Assembly (NCBI GenBank): GCA_041690355.1
Contig: JAWLHK010000004.1
Coordinates: 235,554 to 299,553, forward strand
Direction: 5' to 3'
DNA from: JAWLHK01 sp041690355 [NCBI: bacterium]
GTDB lineage: Bacteria; J088; JAWLBW01
DNA length: 64,000 bases
The position numbers and the translations under genes are program-made. The notes under the pieces were generated by a model. The model was not told the DNA's origin. It did no database searches and was given only the letters and a program-made list of their open reading frames with translations. Shown in pieces: positions 56,173 to 64,000 of this stretch (its first letter is position 1; every line of letters starts with the position of its first letter).

Positions 56173-57390
56173 ATGGAATCCTCCTCTTACCCGCGTGACC
56201 GCATGCTACCGCCGTTCTCTCAGCGCGTCGAAGGGCTGCAAAGCTCTGCCATCCGCGAAATCCTGCGCGTGGTGAATCGCGCCGACATCATTTCGTTTGC
56301 CGGCGGCCTGCCCGCACCCGAGCTCTTTCCCCTCGAGGAGCTTTCGGCCGCCGTCGAGAGCACGCTTGGCGGAAGCAAGGGGCGGCAGGCGCTGCAGTAT
56401 GCCGAAACGGACGGTCATCCGGGGCTCCGGGAAGAGATCGTGCGGCGGCTCCCCTATCGCACGACGAAGTGGACGCCCGGGAACATCCTGGTCACGCAGG
56501 GTTCGCAGCAGGGGCTCGATCTGCTTGCCAAACTCTTTCTCGATCCGGGGGATGAGGTGCTGGTGGAGACCCCCGCCTATCTCGGGGCGCTCCAGGTGTT
56601 TCGCTTTTTCCGCGCGAAAGTTACCTTTCTCCCGAGCGACGAACAAGGGATTCTCCCCGACGCCCTGCGCGAGGCGCTCGCGCGCAGACCGAAGCTGCTC
56701 TATCTGACGCCGACCTTTCAGAACCCGAGCGGTATCTGCTATCCCGAGAAGCGACGCGAAGAGATCCGCGCCGTGCTTCAGGATGCGCCGGTTCTCGTGA
56801 TCGAAGACGATCCGTACCGCGAGCTCTGGTATGACGCCCCGCCGCCGCTGCCGCTCACCGACGGGCTGGGCATGGAGAACGTCGTCTACCTCGGCAGCTT
56901 CTCGAAGACGGCCGCCCCGGGTCTGCGCGTCGGTTATCTGGTCGGCTCGCCGGAGATCGTGAAACGGAGCATCCAGGTGAAGCAGGCGACCGATCTGCAG
57001 ACGAACACGCTCGGCCAGCACGTACTTGACGCGCTCCTGCGATCGGAGGCCTTCGATCGCCACCTCGATCGCCTCCGGTCAGAATACCGGTTGCGCCGCG
57101 ATGCCCTCGATTCGGCGCTGCGCGAGCGGCTCGGTGAGGCGCTCGCGTGGAATCGGCCCGAGGGGGGCATGTTTCTCTGGACGCGCTTGTCGCGCGGAGG
57201 CGCGGCGGCTGATCTGCTCCCCCTCGCGCTCGCCGAGGGGCTTGCGTTCGTCTCCGGCGCCGAATTCCACGCGAAGGGCGAGGGTCAGGATACGATCCGC
57301 CTCAACTTCACGCATGCGGCTCCCGATACGCTCCGTGAAGGGGTCCGGCGGCTCGCGGCGGCCGTAGACCGGTTCGGCGTCGCCAAGTAA
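56173..57390 (+). CDS. PLP-dependent aminotransferase, class I/II (2-aminoadipate aminotransferase-like)
   Basis: A 405-residue fold-type I enzyme. The PLP Lys is in [14 protein letters not shown]. The early motif [15 protein letters not shown] and the [14 protein letters not shown] segment are typical of the LysN/KAT-type group and of the catalytic half of MocR proteins; here there is no N-terminal helix-turn-helix. Exact amino acid partner unknown. Start sites at 56152 (GTG), 56173 and 56203 (ATG) are all possible. An AGGGGG stretch favours the first ATG only weakly. Confidence 0.85.
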   Translation: MESSSYPRDRMLPPFSQRVEGLQSSAIREILRVVNRADIISFAGGLPAPELFPLEELSAAVESTLGGSKGRQALQYAETDGHPGLREEIVRRLPYRTTKWTPGNILVTQGSQQGLDLLAKLFLDPGDEVLVETPAYLGALQVFRFFRAKVTFLPSDEQGILPDALREALARRPKLLYLTPTFQNPSGICYPEKRREEIRAVLQDAPVLVIEDDPYRELWYDAPPPLPLTDGLGMENVVYLGSFSKTAAPGLRVGYLVGSPEIVKRSIQVKQATDLQTNTLGQHVLDALLRSEAFDRHLDRLRSEYRLRRDALDSALRERLGEALAWNRPEGGMFLWTRLSRGGAAADLLPLALAEGLAFVSGAEFHAKGEGQDTIRLNFTHAAPDTLREGVRRLAAAVDRFGVAK

Positions 57391-57460
57391 GCCGCATCGG
57401 AACGGCCGCTTTCGGTCTTTCCGATTTGTACCCCTGCGCCCGGGGCGATATGATGGAGCC

Positions 57461-60211
57461 ATGCATAAGTGGCTTCTTTCGGGGCTTTTCCTCGGCCTGT
57501 CCCTGACGTTTCCCGGCGCTTCGCATGCGGGCTTCCCGGCCGAGAGCGGCTGGGAACCGGTATTGCTGCGCGGTGATCCGCTCGCCGATCCGCTCGGCGA
57601 TTCGAATTCCTCCCGCGACATCGTGGGCGACGCTTCGGCGCCGGCCGCGTACGTTTACCGCGACGCCACCGGACTCTCGCTGCGCATGCGGCTCGACGAC
57701 AGCCCGCTCGCCGGCAACGGCTATGCGCCCTTCAGCTGGGGGGTCGCGCTGGAGTATGACGGCGGCGCCGGCGGTTACGAGGCCATCGTCTGGCTCACCG
57801 GTATCTCCACGGATACGCTGCGGGTCTACGCGAACAGCACGACCGGCACGAACGGTCCCTGCGACACAGCCGAAGTGGCGGTCGCCGCCGCGGTCGCCGC
57901 TCCGCCCGGGACGCAGGCGCGCGTGGTGAACGCGGGGAGCAGCTTCGGCGGCGATCCGGACTTCTTTCTCGATCTGTTCGTTCCGCAGAGCTGGCTCGAC
58001 AGCCTCCCGGGCGGTATTCCGCCGGCGGGTGGGACGCAGTTCATCTTCGGCACCTCGAACAGCGCGCAGCCTTCGCTGGCGGCAGACATCGCGGGTTCGT
58101 CCACGAACGCGTGCGACCTCGCCGCCTACCTCGAGGTGCTCAGCGATCCGCCCCCGCCGGACGGCTCGTCACCGACCCCCATGGATACAGACGGCGACGG
58201 CATGCCCGATTACTGGGAGAACCAATGGAGCTTCGACCCGAATGATCCGGGCGACGCGGCTCAGGATGCCGATGGCGACGGCATCTCGAACCTGGATGAA
58301 TACCTGAACGGAACCAACCCGCGCGACGCAGACTCGGACGACGACGGGGTCGACGACGGCGCCGACAACTGCCCCTTCGCGAGTAACGCGGATCAGGCGG
58401 ACCTCGACGAAGACGGCGTCGGCGACGTCTGCGATACCGATCGTGATGGCGACGGCGTGCCCGACGGCGAAGAAACCGGGCAGTACGGCACCGACCCGAC
58501 GCTCGCGGATACCGACGGCGACGGGCTGACCGATCGGGAGGAAATCGACGGCGGCACGGATCCGACGGATCCCGACACCGACGGCGACGGCCTCCCCGAC
58601 GGCGACGAGATCGACCACGGCCTGGATCCGCTGAATCCAGACACCGACGGCGATGGGCTCCCCGACGGTGAGGAGGTCGAGGGCGGCTTCGATCCGCTCG
58701 AGCGCGACACCGACGGCGACGGCCTCGAAGACGGGTCAGACAACTGCCCCGGCGTGCGCAACGCGGATCAGTGGGACTACGACGGCGACGGCACCGGTGA
58801 TGCCTGCGAGCCGGCCGATCAGCCGTCGCTGGCCGGCGGGGCCCTCGGCTGCAGTTCCGCATCGGCGCTTGCGCCCGCGCTGCTGCTGCTGCCCGCCTGG
58901 CTGCTGCTGCGGCGGCGGCGCCGATGGGCGGCGGAAACGGCGGCGCTCTTTTTTTTTCTGATCCTGCTGACGCCGCACGCGGCGGGGGCGGTCTCGACCG
59001 AACGGTATGCGATCACGCCGTCACCGACGGGGTGGAACAGCGTCGAGCAGTTTGACGTCGTCAGCCCCTGGAGCACGTCGGCGGGCTTCTTTCTGGATTT
59101 CGGGAAGGATCCGGTCGCCTTCCGCCAGGACGGCGAAATCACGCGCCGGGTCGTGAGCGGGCGGCTCTCGGGAACCCTGGTGGGCAACCTCGGCCTCATC
59201 CGCCGATTCGAGCTGGGCGTCGCCGTTCCCACCGTGCTCTACCAGACGGGCGAAGGGGTGCAGCCGGGGCGCACCGCCGAGCCCGTCGCTTTTTCGCTGG
59301 GGAATATCCGGCTGAATCCCCGCATCGCCCTGATCCGTGCGGGCGACCTCCCCGGCGACTGGGGGCTCACCCTGGTGCCGACCGTTGCGTTTCCGACCGC
59401 GAAGACCGGGGCGTTCGCCGGCGAAGACGGCTATGCGGTGCTTCCGAAGCTGGTCGCGGGGACGCGTCTCGGCGTGTGGAGTCTGGGCGTGAACCTCGGC
59501 GCGGCGTTCCGCCCCGACGAGACGCTGGCCAGCGCCAGCGTCGGCGATGCGCTCACGTACGGCGCGGCCGTCGGCTGGGCCTCGCCATCGGTCGCGGGTC
59601 TGACATGGACGGCCGAGCTGATTGGCGAGACCGGCCTCGCGGCCCCCTTTTCCGATCTGGCCGCGAACCCCCTCGAACTCGACGCCGGGTTTCTCTACGA
59701 GGTTCTCCCCTCCTGGACGATCTCGGCCGTGGCCGGTCCCGGCCTGAGCCCGGGCATCGGAAGCCCCGTCTTTCGCGTCGTGGCCGGCGTGCGCTGGACC
59801 CCCGCCGACGTCGCGGGGCCCTTTGCGGGAGGTGACGAGGCCGAGGGAGCACGCGCGTCGATTCGCGGCAATCGCATCGAGATCACCGAGAACATCGTCT
59901 TCCAGTCGGGGCAGTCGGTCATCCTCGCGTCGTCCTACGAAGTGCTCGACGCGGTGGCCAAGGTCCTGCGCGACAATCCGGAGCTGCGCGTGCGCATCGT
60001 GGGGCACACCGACGATGTGGGAACCGCGGCTTTCAACCAGGCTCTTTCAGAGGAGCGGGCGGGATCGGTGCGGGCCTACCTCGCGGAGCGGGGCGTCGCT
60101 CGCGGGCGCATGATCGCCGAAGGACGCGGCCAGAGCCAGCCCATCGCCTCGAACCGCACTGAAGAGGGGCGCGCGCTCAACCGGCGCGTCGAGTTCCACC
60201 TGATCCGCTGA
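57461..60211 (+). CDS. Two-part secreted protein: TSP3-repeat/MYXO-CTERM segment fused to an OmpA-family outer-membrane protein
   Basis: A 916-residue ORF. Part one has a signal peptide (ending ASHA), a beta-rich domain, and about ten DxDGDGxxD thrombospondin type 3 calcium repeats (residues 240-450). It ends in GC at 463-464, a helix, and RRRRR at 484-488: the MYXO-CTERM (GC_trans_RRR) sorting signal. Part two begins at once with a second signal-like helix and AHAAGA site (predicted cleavage after residue 510). An outer-membrane beta-barrel-like region and an OmpA C-terminal peptidoglycan-binding domain ([14 protein letters not shown]) follow. A T9 run (58949-58957) lies at the junction; one T fewer gives an immediate stop. 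Confidence 0.85.
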   Translation: MHKWLLSGLFLGLSLTFPGASHAGFPAESGWEPVLLRGDPLADPLGDSNSSRDIVGDASAPAAYVYRDATGLSLRMRLDDSPLAGNGYAPFSWGVALEYDGGAGGYEAIVWLTGISTDTLRVYANSTTGTNGPCDTAEVAVAAAVAAPPGTQARVVNAGSSFGGDPDFFLDLFVPQSWLDSLPGGIPPAGGTQFIFGTSNSAQPSLAADIAGSSTNACDLAAYLEVLSDPPPPDGSSPTPMDTDGDGMPDYWENQWSFDPNDPGDAAQDADGDGISNLDEYLNGTNPRDADSDDDGVDDGADNCPFASNADQADLDEDGVGDVCDTDRDGDGVPDGEETGQYGTDPTLADTDGDGLTDREEIDGGTDPTDPDTDGDGLPDGDEIDHGLDPLNPDTDGDGLPDGEEVEGGFDPLERDTDGDGLEDGSDNCPGVRNADQWDYDGDGTGDACEPADQPSLAGGALGCSSASALAPALLLLPAWLLLRRRRRWAAETAALFFFLILLTPHAAGAVSTERYAITPSPTGWNSVEQFDVVSPWSTSAGFFLDFGKDPVAFRQDGEITRRVVSGRLSGTLVGNLGLIRRFELGVAVPTVLYQTGEGVQPGRTAEPVAFSLGNIRLNPRIALIRAGDLPGDWGLTLVPTVAFPTAKTGAFAGEDGYAVLPKLVAGTRLGVWSLGVNLGAAFRPDETLASASVGDALTYGAAVGWASPSVAGLTWTAELIGETGLAAPFSDLAANPLELDAGFLYEVLPSWTISAVAGPGLSPGIGSPVFRVVAGVRWTPADVAGPFAGGDEAEGARASIRGNRIEITENIVFQSGQSVILASSYEVLDAVAKVLRDNPELRVRIVGHTDDVGTAAFNQALSEERAGSVRAYLAERGVARGRMIAEGRGQSQPIASNRTEEGRALNRRVEFHLIR

Positions 60212-60973
60212 TCAGCGCCGCCAGGGGAATTCCTCTTCGGGGGGCAGCGGTGTCACCGCGGCAGAAGTTCCCGACGGCGTGCGGACGGCGGCAGCGGGGG
60301 CGTTGGTCTGCGTGGGCCCGGATGCAGGGGGCTCCACCGGTTCCGCAGAAGCCGGCCGCGCGAGAATCTCGGGAGCCGGCGCCCTGGCCGCAGCCGGATG
60401 GACCGGGGGTGGCGAACGACGTCCGCGCACGGGTTCCGAGAAGCCGCTCGCGACCAGCTGCGGCAGGCGCGCCACCAGGGCGTCCATGGCCTTCCGGTTG
60501 CGGTGGACGGCCGTAAGGGCGAGGGTCCCCTCGACGAGCCCCACGAGCAGGCTCACCTCCAAGCGCGTCGGCTGGACCAGATGGTCCAGCAGGCGTTGCT
60601 CCCAATCCTCGAAGTAGGCCGCAAGCTGCAGGGCGAAGAGCGAGCCCGGTTCGGTCTCGCCGACGAGGCGCGAGAGCGCCGGCACCCGGCGAAAACCGTC
60701 CCCCTCGAGCTGGTCGCAAAGCCACGACAGCCAGGATGCCAGCCCTTTTCCCAGGTCCCCCTGCAGGAACTGGACCATTCGGTCTAGCTGAACGGCCCCC
60801 AGGTGCATGACGGCCTCGGCGGCGAGTTGTTCCTTGCCGCCGGGGAAGTGGTGGTAGAGGGAACCCTTGGGGACTTTGGACCAGGTGAGAATCTCCTGGA
60901 CCGAAGCGCCGGAGTATCCCCGGCGCAGCAGGGCGTCGGCCATGGCGGCCACGAGGCGATCACGCGTGCGCAT
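60212..60973 (-). CDS. TetR-family transcriptional regulator (LmrA/YxaF-like)
   Basis: A 253-residue regulator. The N-terminal helix-turn-helix is GYSGASVQEILTWSKVPKGSLYHHFPGGKEQLAAEA, where SLYHHFPGGKEQL is characteristic of the LmrA/YxaF group. The ligand domain runs to about residue 180; the last 65 residues are a Pro/Ala-rich tail not usual in the family. Its stop abuts the stop of the OmpA-fusion gene with no gap. Three 16-bp palindromes of one type lie upstream (60988-61154), the first only 14 bp from the start, so it probably represses itself. Confidence 0.88.
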   Translation of the reverse strand: MRTRDRLVAAMADALLRRGYSGASVQEILTWSKVPKGSLYHHFPGGKEQLAAEAVMHLGAVQLDRMVQFLQGDLGKGLASWLSWLCDQLEGDGFRRVPALSRLVGETEPGSLFALQLAAYFEDWEQRLLDHLVQPTRLEVSLLVGLVEGTLALTAVHRNRKAMDALVARLPQLVASGFSEPVRGRRSPPPVHPAAARAPAPEILARPASAEPVEPPASGPTQTNAPAAAVRTPSGTSAAVTPLPPEEEFPWRR

Positions 60974-60987
60974 GGGAAACAGGATAC

Positions 60988-61003
60988 TAGACGGAGCGGT
61001 CTA
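60988..61003. promoter_or_regulatory. TetR operator O1
   Basis: TAGACGGAGCGGTCTA, a near-perfect palindrome 14 bp upstream of the regulator start. Half-sites TAGACC/GGTCTA are shared with O2 and O3. Confidence 0.65.
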
Positions 61004-61063
61004 CCAGCAAGGCCTTCGGAAGGTGCCCGCCCGCCGGGCGCCGGAAATCCAAAGGGACAAGCT

Positions 61064-61079
61064 TAGACCGTTTGGTCTA
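61064..61079. promoter_or_regulatory. TetR operator O2
   Basis: TAGACCGTTTGGTCTA: a TAGACC-N4-GGTCTA inverted repeat, the best of the three. The form matches operators of LmrA/YxaF- and NemR-type TetR proteins. Confidence 0.72.
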
Positions 61080-61138
61080 TACGCCCGGGAAGTTCCCAGG
61101 CCGAGGGATCGGTTGTCCATCTCGGCGAATTCGCAGCG

Positions 61139-61154
61139 TGGACCGCTTGGTCTA
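61139..61154. promoter_or_regulatory. TetR operator O3
   Basis: TGGACCGCTTGGTCTA, one mismatch from the TAGACC-N4-GGTCTA pattern, 75 bp beyond O2. No gene follows it on the plus strand before the convergent hemerythrin gene. Confidence 0.6.
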
Positions 61155-61189
61155 CTCGTGCTGCAAGGATTGGCTGAAGAGCATTCCAC

Positions 61190-61489
61190 GCGGAGGCGCG
61201 GAGCCGCGGAGAGGAAGAACATTGGAAACAGCGCGCGCTTTTCTTGCCATTGATTGCGTCCGGCGTCCGGCCACGAGTTTCTAGAGTCGAGAGTCGTCAC
61301 TCGTCGGTCCATAGTCGTTCGTGTCTCGAAGGCAGGGCTTGACGCGACGGTGAGACAGGCCCATGGGCACCAGGTGCGCCCCCTCGCTGTCGGCTTCCAC
61401 TTCCGTTGCAGCCCGTCAGCTCGGGACGAACGGGGGCCCGGAGTCGAGTGTCAAGTGTCCAGCGCCCAGCGACTAGCTTCCAGCGCCCA
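61190..61489. repeat. Composite heptamer/octamer cluster after the hemerythrin gene
   Basis: Arrays: GCGGAGGC-type octamers, three units (61190-61213); GCGTCCG twice (61256-61269); AGAGTCG twice then TCACTCG (61283-61303); and seven in-phase heptamers at 61441-61489, each beginning with G and ending with A (for example GTGTCAA, GTGTCCA, GCGCCCA). The last unit ends 4 bp from the hemerythrin stop codon. The rest of the gap 61155-61493 shows no gene. Confidence 0.72.
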
Positions 61490-61493
61490 GGCG

Positions 61494-61967
61494 CTACTCC
61501 ACGCCGCGCTGCGCCCACTCGTTGCGGATGTGTCCCGGGTTGATGTCGGACATCCGCTCGGTCATTTCGCGCCCGAGTTCCTCCAGGTCGGCCAGCTCGC
61601 GCCGGACCATGGGAAACATTTCGGTTTCTTCTTCCGACACATGATGCTCTACGCTCTCGATGACCTCGGTCATGAGCCGATCGAATTCATCGTTGAGGTA
61701 GCTGAGCCCGCTCAGATGAGAGAGCAGCTCGTCGATTTCATAGTGCTCTTCGAGCGACTCCTCGATCATGCCGGCCGACTCCTTGCCCGCTTTCTTCACG
61801 GCGGGATAGAAGATCTCTTCTTCGAGTTTCGTGTGAACGATCAGCTTGTCAGAAATCTCGTTCGCAATCTGCTTGCGCTCTTCGCCCTCGGCCTTCTCGA
61901 ACCTGCCGAACAGGCTGCGGACTTCATCATGCTGCTTCTGGAGAAACGCGGTCGCTTCCTGGGCCAT
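61494..61967 (-). CDS. Hemerythrin-domain protein
   Basis: A 157-residue four-helix protein with the diiron ligand pattern: His in FLQKQHDEVRSLF, HTKLEEEIFYP, EEHYEIDELL, and HHVSEEETEMFP. Such single-domain hemerythrins bind O2 or NO, or act in iron-sulfur repair and redox sensing. It has no signal peptide, so it is cytoplasmic. GAGG lies seven bases before the ATG; the longer frame upstream is not supported. A heptamer array starts 4 bp after its stop. Confidence 0.9.
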   Translation of the reverse strand: MAQEATAFLQKQHDEVRSLFGRFEKAEGEERKQIANEISDKLIVHTKLEEEIFYPAVKKAGKESAGMIEESLEEHYEIDELLSHLSGLSYLNDEFDRLMTEVIESVEHHVSEEETEMFPMVRRELADLEELGREMTERMSDINPGHIRNEWAQRGVE

Positions 61968-62080
61968 GGTGCATCCTCGTGACGGAAATGGGGAATCCTT
62001 TCCGGCATTCTGGCGCGACCGCGCGCTTCCGGCGACCGCCGGAGGACGGGGGGCGGGCACCCGCTCTGAATTCGGGCACG

Positions 62081-62605
62081 TTATTTCCGGCCGAAGCTTT
62101 TCAAAGCTGAAATAACAGCCTTCTTGCTGATACTAGGGTATCGCGCATATGCGGCGTCGGGGATCTTGTCGACAAACGCTTCCAGCTTCAGAAGCTCTAC
62201 CCAACCTGATGCAAGCATGTGGCCAACATCCAGCAGGTCACGATCAAATCCCCGCACGATTTTGGAGAGTGCCTGCGCATAGGGATCGAAGTGAAAGAAA
62301 TCCACGTTTCCGATGGTCTGGATGAAGACGTGACGCTGGTCTTCACCCGGAAGGGAGGGTACGAAATCAGTAGGCCGAACGAGCTCAATGTTCAGGTTCA
62401 GCGTTTCTTTCAGCTTCTGCACATGCCGGAAAACGGCGTCATCGTCAGCCGAAAGATTGGCATCGAGAGTGGATGTTCGCCATCCGCGCTCCGTCGCAGT
62501 CGCCCCGCCGGTCAAATAGACACGGAAGCGCCCCTTTCGGGGATCGGCTGCAGCCAACTCACGCAACAACCGCTGTAGTCTCGACGGGTCGAGTGGCTCT
62601 CTCAT
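62081..62605 (-). CDS. Nucleotidyltransferase-like protein, second gene of a toxin-antitoxin-like pair
   Basis: A 174-residue protein. The VYLTGGATATERGWRTSTLDANL segment matches the GG-x-TA...D-x-D core of minimal nucleotidyltransferases (DUF6036/AbiEii-like), but the second acidic residue is Asn (DAN instead of DxD). The downstream acidic residue may lie in NVDFFHFD. The ATG overlaps the stop of the upstream gene as ATGA. Base composition is lower in G+C than the neighbouring genes, suggesting recent acquisition. Role as toxin is inferred from pairing and gene order only. Confidence 0.6.
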   Translation of the reverse strand: MREPLDPSRLQRLLRELAAADPRKGRFRVYLTGGATATERGWRTSTLDANLSADDDAVFRHVQKLKETLNLNIELVRPTDFVPSLPGEDQRHVFIQTIGNVDFFHFDPYAQALSKIVRGFDRDLLDVGHMLASGWVELLKLEAFVDKIPDAAYARYPSISKKAVISALKSFGRK

Positions 62606-63051
62606 TTCGTTTGGGCCAACGCATCCGCAAAACTGACGGCCTGACGCAGCATGGCGCGATAACGGCTGTGCGCGAGCTCGCCCGAATCCTGCTCCATCAC
62701 TTCATACAGCCTGCGGTGTGGGTCCGGTACGACCTGCCTCCAGCCAGGCGCAGCTTTGGGAACCGGCACGCCCTCGCGCCGGAGCCGCGCCGCCGCTAAA
62801 TCAACGACGAGTGCTTCGGGAGACGGCGTGCCCGCAGCATAATCACGCAGCCCCTGGTCGATCAGCCGCCCCCCGGGAATTCCGAGTGACTCAAAGGTCG
62901 GTGCACCGAAGCGGACTTTCATCCAGCGCCTGACGGCCGCATCCGTAGCGATTGCCCGGCGTGCTTCGGCAGAAAGGGCACGGGCCCGGCGGCGACCTCC
63001 CTGGCGGCCTTGCTCCTGGAACCATTGACGTAGTTCTTGCGGGAGGTCCAT
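62602..63051 (-). CDS. Unknown basic protein, first gene of the toxin-antitoxin-like pair
   Basis: A 149-residue protein rich in Arg and Ala at its N-terminus (GRQGGRRRARALSAEARRAI). No domain recognised. The pair partner overlaps by 4 bp. The promoter at 63058-63086 places transcription start at the ATG itself, so the mRNA is probably leaderless; there is no ribosome site. A 19-bp perfect palindrome inside the promoter spacer suggests autoregulation, which is typical of an antitoxin. DNA binding by this protein is an inference. Confidence 0.55.
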   Translation of the reverse strand: MDLPQELRQWFQEQGRQGGRRRARALSAEARRAIATDAAVRRWMKVRFGAPTFESLGIPGGRLIDQGLRDYAAGTPSPEALVVDLAAARLRREGVPVPKAAPGWRQVVPDPHRRLYEVMEQDSGELAHSRYRAMLRQAVSFADALAQTK

Positions 63052-63057
63052 GGCAGT

Positions 63058-63086
63058 ATTCTATGCTTACCGGGTAAGCATGTCAA
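63058..63086 (-). promoter_or_regulatory. Leaderless promoter with operator palindrome in the spacer
   Basis: On the minus strand TTGACA (63086-63081), 17-bp spacer, TAGAAT (63063-63058). The ATG of the first pair gene begins 6 bases after the -10 hexamer, where +1 is expected. The palindrome ATGCTTACCGGGTAAGCAT (63063-63081) fills the spacer and touches both hexamers, so a bound repressor would exclude polymerase. Confidence 0.75.
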
Positions 63087-63113
63087 GCGTCGCATATTTT
63101 GATTGCGCCCTGT

Positions 63114-63286
63114 GAGGGGAAGGCCGTGGACGGCCCCTCTCCAATGCGTTGACCACGCACCGCGCCTCCTCCATCCGTACGGAGGAGAGGAGGCGAGGCA
63201 CGGATCGGCAACAGCGCTATCCGTGGTGCATCATGACCCTCCGCCTTGCGAAGGCGGAGGGTCCGGGTCTGCCGCAGCGGACCCGG
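63114..63286. repeat. Chain of four GC-rich hairpins downstream of aconitase
   Basis: Hairpins: GAGGGG...CCCCTC (63114-63139) with inner GGCCG-TGGA-CGGCC; CGCCTCCTC...GAGGAGGCG (63163-63195); a perfect 13-bp stem with a three-base loop (63235-63263); and CCGGGTC...GACCCGG (63263-63286). None has a T run. They may act as mRNA 3'-end stabilisers or belong to an extragenic palindrome family. Confidence 0.5.
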
Positions 63287-63328
63287 GGGAGGAGGTAGAC
63301 AGCCCCGGGAGAGGCGGTCAACCCCGAA

Positions 63329-64000
63329 TCACTTCAGCAGCATGCGCAGCACGTAGTGCAGGATGCCGCCGTGGTTCACGTACTCGACTTCGTCGGGCGT
63401 GTCGACGCGGCAGCGCGCTTCGAAGGTGACTTCCTTGCCGTCGTCGGCGCGGGCCTTCACGGTGTAGTTCTTGCCCGGCTTGATGCCGTCGGAGAGGCCG
63501 ACGATCTCGTAGGTCTCCTTGCCCGTGAGGCCCAGCGTCTCGCGGTTCTGGCCGTCGAGAAACTGCATGGGAATGATGCCCATGCCGACCAGGTTGCTGC
63601 GATGGATGCGCTCGTAGGTCTCGGCGATGACGGCGCGCACGCCCTGCAGGTACGGGCCCTTGGCCGCCCAGTCGCGCGACGATCCGCTCCCGTATTCCTT
63701 GCCGGCCAGGATGATCGTGGGGACGCCATCCTGCTTGTACTTCATGGCGGCGTCGTAGATCGTCATCTGCTCGCCCGACGGGATGTGGGCCGTGAAGCCC
63801 CCTTCGACACCGGGCACGAGCTGATTGCGCAGGCGGATGTTCGCGAACGTGCCGCGCACCATGACCTTGTCGTTGCCGCGGCGCGCGCCGTAGGAGTTGA
63901 AGTCCTTCGCGTCGACGCCGAGCGACAGCAGGTACTTGCCGGCCGGGCTGTCCTTCTTGATGGAACCGGCCGGCGAGATGTGGTCGGTCGTGACCGAGTC
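63329..64000 (-). CDS. acnA: Aconitate hydratase, C-terminal part (gene continues beyond window)
   Basis: 224 codons of the 3' end; the 5' part lies past 64000. Segments [51 protein letters not shown] and the domain-4 active-site Arg/Ser region identify the swivelling C-terminal domain of AcnA-type aconitase, which isomerises citrate and isocitrate in the TCA cycle. The Fe-S ligands lie upstream and are not visible. Stop at 63329; a chain of hairpins follows. Confidence 0.93.
   Translation of the reverse strand, partial: DSVTTDHISPAGSIKKDSPAGKYLLSLGVDAKDFNSYGARRGNDKVMVRGTFANIRLRNQLVPGVEGGFTAHIPSGEQMTIYDAAMKYKQDGVPTIILAGKEYGSGSSRDWAAKGPYLQGVRAVIAETYERIHRSNLVGMGIIPMQFLDGQNRETLGLTGKETYEIVGLSDGIKPGKNYTVKARADDGKEVTFEARCRVDTPDEVEYVNHGGILHYVLRMLLK

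Noticed and set aside
62453-62799. Plus-strand ORF over the toxin-antitoxin-like pair
   Set aside because: Antisense shadow; the minus-strand pair has a promoter and a coupled overlap.

Overview
The window is high-G+C DNA from a Gram-negative, outer-membrane-bearing bacterium. Evidence for an outer membrane is an RND efflux pump with its adaptor, many lipobox lipoproteins and an OmpA-type C-terminus. A GC / hydrophobic helix / RRR sorting signal of the MYXO-CTERM kind (gene at 57461) points to Myxococcota or a related deltaproteobacterial lineage. There is no rRNA or marker gene here, so that placement is tentative. Genes are packed tightly and often joined by ATGA or TGATG overlaps.

Layout. 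1-5.6 kb: a CxxCH protein cut by the window edge, a minus-strand acyl-CoA dehydrogenase / glycosyltransferase / alpha-beta hydrolase run, and a small unknown gene behind a long inverted repeat. 5.6-10.0 kb: RND permease and adaptor. 10.2-21.2 kb: three very large or large lipoproteins around an HMG-CoA synthase. 21.3-23.1 kb: a membrane GGDEF protein, a DoxX-like protein and tRNA-Ala(GGC). 23.4-34.8 kb: the three genes of a bufferin-type copper-peptide pathway (bufC, bufB, bufA2, all minus strand). They are separated by an 8-kb plus-strand signalling cassette (multi-HAMP hybrid kinase, CheR-like protein, REC-PAS kinase) and by an IS4-family insertion sequence. 35-38 kb: YceI, a small lipoprotein and two dehydrogenase-fold proteins. 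38.3-50.3 kb: a giant Ig-like lipoprotein, the B12-dependent ribonucleotide reductase nrdJ behind a putative NrdR box, and a SWIM/SNF2 helicase. 50.3-57.4 kb: small membrane proteins, a SprT-like protein, a decayed higBA module, a hydrolase-fold lipoprotein, a TrpB2-type enzyme and an aminotransferase. 57.5-64 kb: a two-part secreted/OmpA polyprotein, a TetR regulator with three operators, hemerythrin, a toxin-antitoxin-like pair with a leaderless promoter, and the 3' part of aconitase.

The most unusual non-coding signal is a set of short tandem arrays built on 7-bp (sometimes 8-bp) units. They sit just after stop codons of at least seven genes. Several different unit families occur side by side, and two distant loci (23.3 kb and 46.7 kb) share the same units plus an identical 35-bp stretch. 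In one case the array has supplied the last codons and stop of bufC. The other leading observations are the doubly interrupted buf locus, an ORF that appears to encode two secreted proteins joined across a T9 run, and an 11-codon scar where cheB would be expected.
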